From: Lachnospiraceae bacterium UBA7086
Lineage (GTDB): Bacteria > Bacillota > Clostridia > Lachnospirales > Lachnospiraceae
Length of the DNA: 8,208 nucleotides
NCBI GenBank assembly: GCA_002492525.1
Contig: DKZA01000054.1
Location: forward strand, 28,703-36,910
Direction: 5' to 3'
Each line of letters starts with the position of its first letter. The stretch's first letter is position 1. A program made the position numbers and the translations under genes. The notes under the pieces were generated by a model. That model was given only the letters and a program-made list of their open reading frames with translations, had not been told where the DNA came from and searched no databases. Positions 6,356-8,208 of the stretch are shown piece by piece.

Positions 6356-6435
6356 TGCGGATGACAGGGCTCGAACCTGCACGGTCACCCAATGGCACCT
6401 AAAACCATCGCGTCTGCCAATTCCGCCACATCCGC
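6356..6435 (-). tRNA. tRNA-Leu (anticodon UAG)
   Basis: Acceptor arms GCGGATG (6435-6429) and CATCCGC (6363-6357) pair fully, with discriminator A at 6356 and no encoded CCA. The D-arm region has the usual GGCAGACGC end. The anticodon stem ATGGT/GCCAT encloses loop TTTAGGT, giving anticodon UAG, which reads CUN leucine codons. The T-arm is GCAGG/CCTGT around TTCGAGC. The variable region of about 11 bases is short for a class II tRNA, making 80 bases in total. It is a single-gene unit with a promoter at 6466-6494 and a terminator just downstream. Confidence 0.95.
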
Positions 6436-6438
6436 TTA

Positions 6439-6458
6439 TGCGGGCCTGCTTTGACCCG
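6439..6458 (-). other. GC-rich hairpin in the tRNA-Leu leader
   Basis: On the minus strand GCGGGT and GCCCGC pair around an 8-base loop between the exporter gene and the tRNA. There is no T-run after it, so it is not a standard terminator. It lies in the expected 5' leader removed by RNase P. Confidence 0.45.
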
Positions 6459-6465
6459 CCCATGT

Positions 6466-6494
6466 ATCATATCATTTTCAATCTACAGTGTCAA
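6466..6494 (-). promoter_or_regulatory. Strong promoter of tRNA-Leu, inside the exporter gene's 3' end
   Basis: A perfect -35 TTGACA (6494-6489) and TATGAT (6471-6466) are separated by exactly 17 bp. The -35 lies in the last codons of the MATE gene and the spacer contains its TGA stop (6480-6478). Transcription would start near 6459, about 24 bases before the mature tRNA. Confidence 0.88.
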
Positions 6495-7842
6495 TATGAC
6501 GGATCACCCTGTGATTGATACGGATCAGGAAAATCACCGTCATCGTCAAAGACATCACCTCTGCGATGGGGAAAGCCCACCACACATAATTCACATCGCC
6601 CAGAAGCGACAGCAGATAAGCCGCCGGCAGAAGCACCACCAGCTGTCTTGCCATAGAAACAAACATACTGTAGACCGCATTGCCCAATGCCTGGAAAGCA
6701 GTCCCGCATACAATGCCAAATCCTGCCGGCAGGAAACTCAGACAAATAATACGAAGGGCCGGCACACCAATCTTAAGCATCTCATCCGATGCCTCAAAAA
6801 ATCCCAGTAAAACCTGCGGAATCGTCTGGAAAATCACCACCCCGACAAACATAATGCTCACCGCATACGCAATACCGCATTTCATCGCCTTGACAAACCT
6901 ATCCCGCCTGCCCGCGCCGTAATTATATGCCAGAATCGGCACCAGGCCGTTATTCAGACCAAAGACCGGCATAAAGACAAAACTTTGCAGTTTAAAATAC
7001 ACACCAAACACTGCTGTGGCCGTGGAAGTAAAAGAAATCAGTATCAGATTCATACCATATGTCATTACAGAACCAATGGCCTGCATGATCATGGAAGGTA
7101 TGCCAATCTTATAAATCTGTCCCACTATCTCCTTTTCCAAACGCAGTCCCCTGAATTGCAGCTGAATATCATCATTCTTTTTACAATTAATGATAAATGC
7201 AATACTGCCTGCGATAATCTGTCCTGTCACCGTAGCCACGGCCGCACCTGCAACCCCCATCCGGGGTATACCAAACAACCCGAAAATAAAAATAGGATCC
7301 AATATAATATTGATCACAGCGCCGGTTCCCTGCGTAATCATAATATAGAACGTTCTTCCTGTGGACTGCAAAAGCCGCTCAAAGGTAAACTGTGCAAACA
7401 ATCCGATAGAACAACTGCACGCGATACTCAGATATTCCACACCGTACTGCACAATCTGGGCATCCTTAGTCTGACTTAAGTAAAAAGCACGGGTTCCAAA
7501 CAGCCCCACCAACAGAAAAAGCACATAACTTATCCCCATCAGGATAACGCCGTTTACAGCCGTATCATTGGCCTTCTTCTGCAGTTTCTCTCCCAGGGCC
7601 TTTGACAGTACCGCATTGATACCCACACAGGTACCTCCCGCTACGGCGATCATCAGTGTCTGAATCGGAAATGCCAAAGACACAGCCGTCAGCGCATTTT
7701 CATTAATACGTGACACAAAAATAGAATCCACCACATTATAAAGGGCTTGTACCAGCATGGATGCCATCATGGGCAGAGACATGCTGATCAGCAGTTTGTT
7801 GACGGGCATCGTGCCCATTTTATTCTCTTTCGTCTGTTCCAT
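6478..7842 (-). CDS. MATE-family multidrug/metabolite exporter (second copy)
   Basis: Exporter of 454 residues from the ATG at 7842, which has a GAGG ribosome site six bases upstream. The open frame extends a further 43 codons to 7971, but that part translates the terminator and the tRNA-like debris, so it is not protein. The N-terminal half carries ALYNVVDSIFVSRINENALT (33-52) and INIILDPIFIFGLFG (177-191); the C-terminal half carries NNGLVPILAYNYGAGR (297-312) and FPIAEVMS (424-431), all typical of MATE transporters. It should export small molecules using a Na+ or H+ gradient; the substrate is unknown. Its start codon is only 22 bases past a terminator, leaving no room for a promoter between them, so expression depends on read-through from upstream. 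A weak candidate promoter (TTGATA 7940-7935, 16 bp, TAAAGT 7918-7913) lies upstream of that terminator. Confidence 0.95.
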   Translation of the reverse strand: MEQTKENKMGTMPVNKLLISMSLPMMASMLVQALYNVVDSIFVSRINENALTAVSLAFPIQTLMIAVAGGTCVGINAVLSKALGEKLQKKANDTAVNGVILMGISYVLFLLVGLFGTRAFYLSQTKDAQIVQYGVEYLSIACSCSIGLFAQFTFERLLQSTGRTFYIMITQGTGAVINIILDPIFIFGLFGIPRMGVAGAAVATVTGQIIAGSIAFIINCKKNDDIQLQFRGLRLEKEIVGQIYKIGIPSMIMQAIGSVMTYGMNLILISFTSTATAVFGVYFKLQSFVFMPVFGLNNGLVPILAYNYGAGRRDRFVKAMKCGIAYAVSIMFVGVVIFQTIPQVLLGFFEASDEMLKIGVPALRIICLSFLPAGFGIVCGTAFQALGNAVYSMFVSMARQLVVLLPAAYLLSLLGDVNYVWWAFPIAEVMSLTMTVIFLIRINHRVIRHIDTVD

Positions 7843-7863
7843 AATACACCTCGCTCTATTGAT

Positions 7864-7898
7864 AAAAAAATAGAAATCCCTCATCCGAAAGGATTTCT
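7864..7898 (-). terminator. Intrinsic terminator after the tRNA cluster, in the leader of the MATE gene
   Basis: On the minus strand AGAAATCC (7898-7891) pairs with GGATTTCT (7879-7872) around an 11-base loop and is followed by ATTTTTTT (7871-7864). It would end tRNA-cluster transcripts and, being 22 bases before the exporter start, could also act as an attenuator for that gene. Confidence 0.85.
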
Positions 7899-7900
7899 TT

Positions 7901-7935
7901 CTTTCATCTCTCACTTTAAGTGAAGCACGGGGGAT
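7901..7935 (-). repeat. Degenerate duplicate of the tRNA-Lys 3' end and its downstream sequence
   Basis: This 35-base stretch matches 7965-8000 (last 15 bases of tRNA-Lys plus 21 bases downstream). The terminal 15 bases and the distal 12 bases are identical, with two substitutions and a one-base length change between. The copies start 64 bases apart. It contains no complete tRNA. It may be a leftover of a tRNA deletion, slippage, or an integration at the tRNA 3' end. Confidence 0.8.
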
Positions 7936-7938
7936 ATC

Positions 7939-7963
7939 AAACGGGGTTCGAATCCCCCTGTTT
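7939..7963. repeat. T-arm-like inverted repeat between the tRNA-Lys 3' copies
   Basis: Plus strand AAAC-GGGG, then TTCGAAT and a C, then CCCC-T-GTTT forms a hairpin whose centre reads exactly like a tRNA T-arm (GGGGTTCGAATCCCC), but in the opposite orientation to the neighbouring tRNA genes. No acceptor, D or anticodon arm accompanies it on the plus strand. Confidence 0.65.
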
Positions 7964-7964
7964 A

Positions 7965-8000
7965 CTTTCATCTCTCCTCTTCAAATGAAGCACGGGGGAT
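7965..8000 (-). repeat. Direct-repeat partner overlapping the tRNA-Lys 3' end
   Basis: This is the intact copy of the 35/36-base direct repeat. It includes the tRNA-Lys acceptor 3' strand and part of the T-arm (8000-7986) and continues 21 bases past the gene. Confidence 0.8.
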
Positions 8001-8058
8001 TCGAACCCCCGACAACCTGATTAAAAGTCAGGTGCTCTACCGACTGAGCTAGTGCTCC
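7986..8058 (-). tRNA. tRNA-Lys (anticodon UUU)
   Basis: A 73-base tRNA. The acceptor GGAGCAC (8058-8052) pairs with GTGCTTC (7993-7987), with one G-U pair; the discriminator is A and no CCA is encoded. The anticodon stem CCTGA/TCAGG encloses CTTTTAA, giving UUU. The T-arm is CGGGG/CCCCG around the GTTCGAATC core. It lies four bases after tRNA-Gln in the same transcript. Confidence 0.97.
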
Positions 8059-8062
8059 ATAA

Positions 8063-8134
8063 CTGGGCTAGCTGGATTTGAACCAGCGAATACAGGAGTC
8101 AAAGTCCTGTGCCTTACCCCTTGGCGATAGCCCA
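8063..8134 (-). tRNA. tRNA-Gln (anticodon UUG)
   Basis: A 72-base tRNA. The acceptor TGGGCTA (8134-8128) pairs with TAGCCCA (8070-8064), and the discriminator is G. The first pair is U1-A72, as is usual for bacterial tRNA-Gln. The anticodon stem CAGGA/TCCTG encloses CTTTGAC, giving UUG. The T-arm is GCTGG/CCAGC around TTCAAAT. No CCA is encoded. Confidence 0.97.
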
Positions 8135-8178
8135 TTATTGGTAATATCAGAACGTGCTCCGCACTTTCCCATGTTAAG

Positions 8179-8208
8179 GGTGGGTAGAGGGACTCGAACC
8201 CTCGGCCT
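8179..8208 (-). tRNA. 3' part of a tRNA, probably tRNA-His, cut by the window edge
   Basis: The T-arm GAGGG/CCCTC around TTCGAGT (8203-8187) is followed by acceptor strand TACCCAC (8186-8180) and discriminator C (8179). A C73 with an acceptor expected to start GTGGGTA fits tRNA-His, which needs the extra G-1:C73 pair. The anticodon lies outside the window, so the identity is tentative. It is followed, after about 44 bases, by tRNA-Gln on the same strand. Confidence 0.85.

Noticed and set aside
3570..7312. A nearly identical stretch in both MATE genes around the INIILDPIFIFGL motif (about 3570-3597 and 7284-7312)
   Set aside because: The similarity is confined to one conserved motif and the rest of the genes diverge, so it reflects family conservation rather than recent duplication or gene conversion.
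7843..7971. N-terminal extension of 43 codons on the second MATE gene
   Set aside because: It translates a terminator and tRNA-like sequence, has no ribosome site, and would make the protein longer than the family. The ATG at 7842 has a good site.
8145..8161. GTGCGGAGCAC between the partial tRNA and tRNA-Gln, containing GGAGCAC as in the tRNA-Lys acceptor
   Set aside because: Only seven bases match and the inverted repeat has four pairs, so it is likely chance or a minor processing hairpin.
1..8208. Mobile element, phage or CRISPR content
   Set aside because: No transposase, integrase or phage protein, no terminal inverted repeats and no spaced repeat array is present. The only hint of integration is the short tRNA-Lys 3' duplication.

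Overview
The window reads as chromosomal DNA from a Gram-positive anaerobe of the Clostridia, most likely Lachnospiraceae. This is inferred from the GHKL/LytTR-type two-component pair, the strong AGGAGG ribosome binding sites, a manganese (yybP-ykoY) riboswitch with a transcription terminator as its expression platform, tRNA genes without encoded CCA ends, and Clostridia-style MATE pumps. No phage, transposon or CRISPR array is visible. I cannot name the species.

Layout: nearly everything is on the minus strand, so the order of transcription runs from right to left. At the right edge is a tRNA cluster (3' part of a tRNA that is probably His, then tRNA-Gln(UUG), then tRNA-Lys(UUU)). It is followed by a short duplicated piece of the tRNA-Lys 3' end and a terminator. 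A MATE-family exporter (6478-7842) starts only 22 bases past that terminator. A strong promoter inside its 3' end drives tRNA-Leu(UAG), which has its own terminator. Next is a small protein of unknown function (5695-6213) with an extended -10 promoter. It meets, tail to tail and with overlapping stop codons, the only plus-strand gene, a membrane-anchored lipase/esterase-like hydrolase (4313-5698). Divergent from the hydrolase is a second MATE exporter (2766-4142), whose promoter carries a perfect 7-5-7 dyad. Then come a promoter, a manganese riboswitch and terminator, and the riboswitch-controlled CaCA-family cation antiporter (1561-2502). Finally there is a GHKL sensor histidine kinase (89-1438), whose promoter carries two direct repeats spaced 21 bp, and the first codons of an overlapping gene, probably the partner regulator, which runs off the left edge.

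Function: the shared theme is transport and envelope sensing: two drug/metabolite exporters, a metal exporter and a peptide-type sensor kinase. The best-supported point is that the Na+/Ca2+-antiporter-like protein sits behind a yybP-ykoY aptamer, which makes it a likely Mn2+ (or Mn2+/Ca2+) efflux system switched on by manganese. Other points worth a second look are the 21-bp repeats at the kinase promoter, the tRNA-Lys 3'-end duplication with an inverted T-arm-like hairpin, and the unusual N-terminus of the gene following the kinase. No stretch longer than about 265 bases lacks a gene; the longest (2503-2765) is filled by the promoter, riboswitch and terminator.
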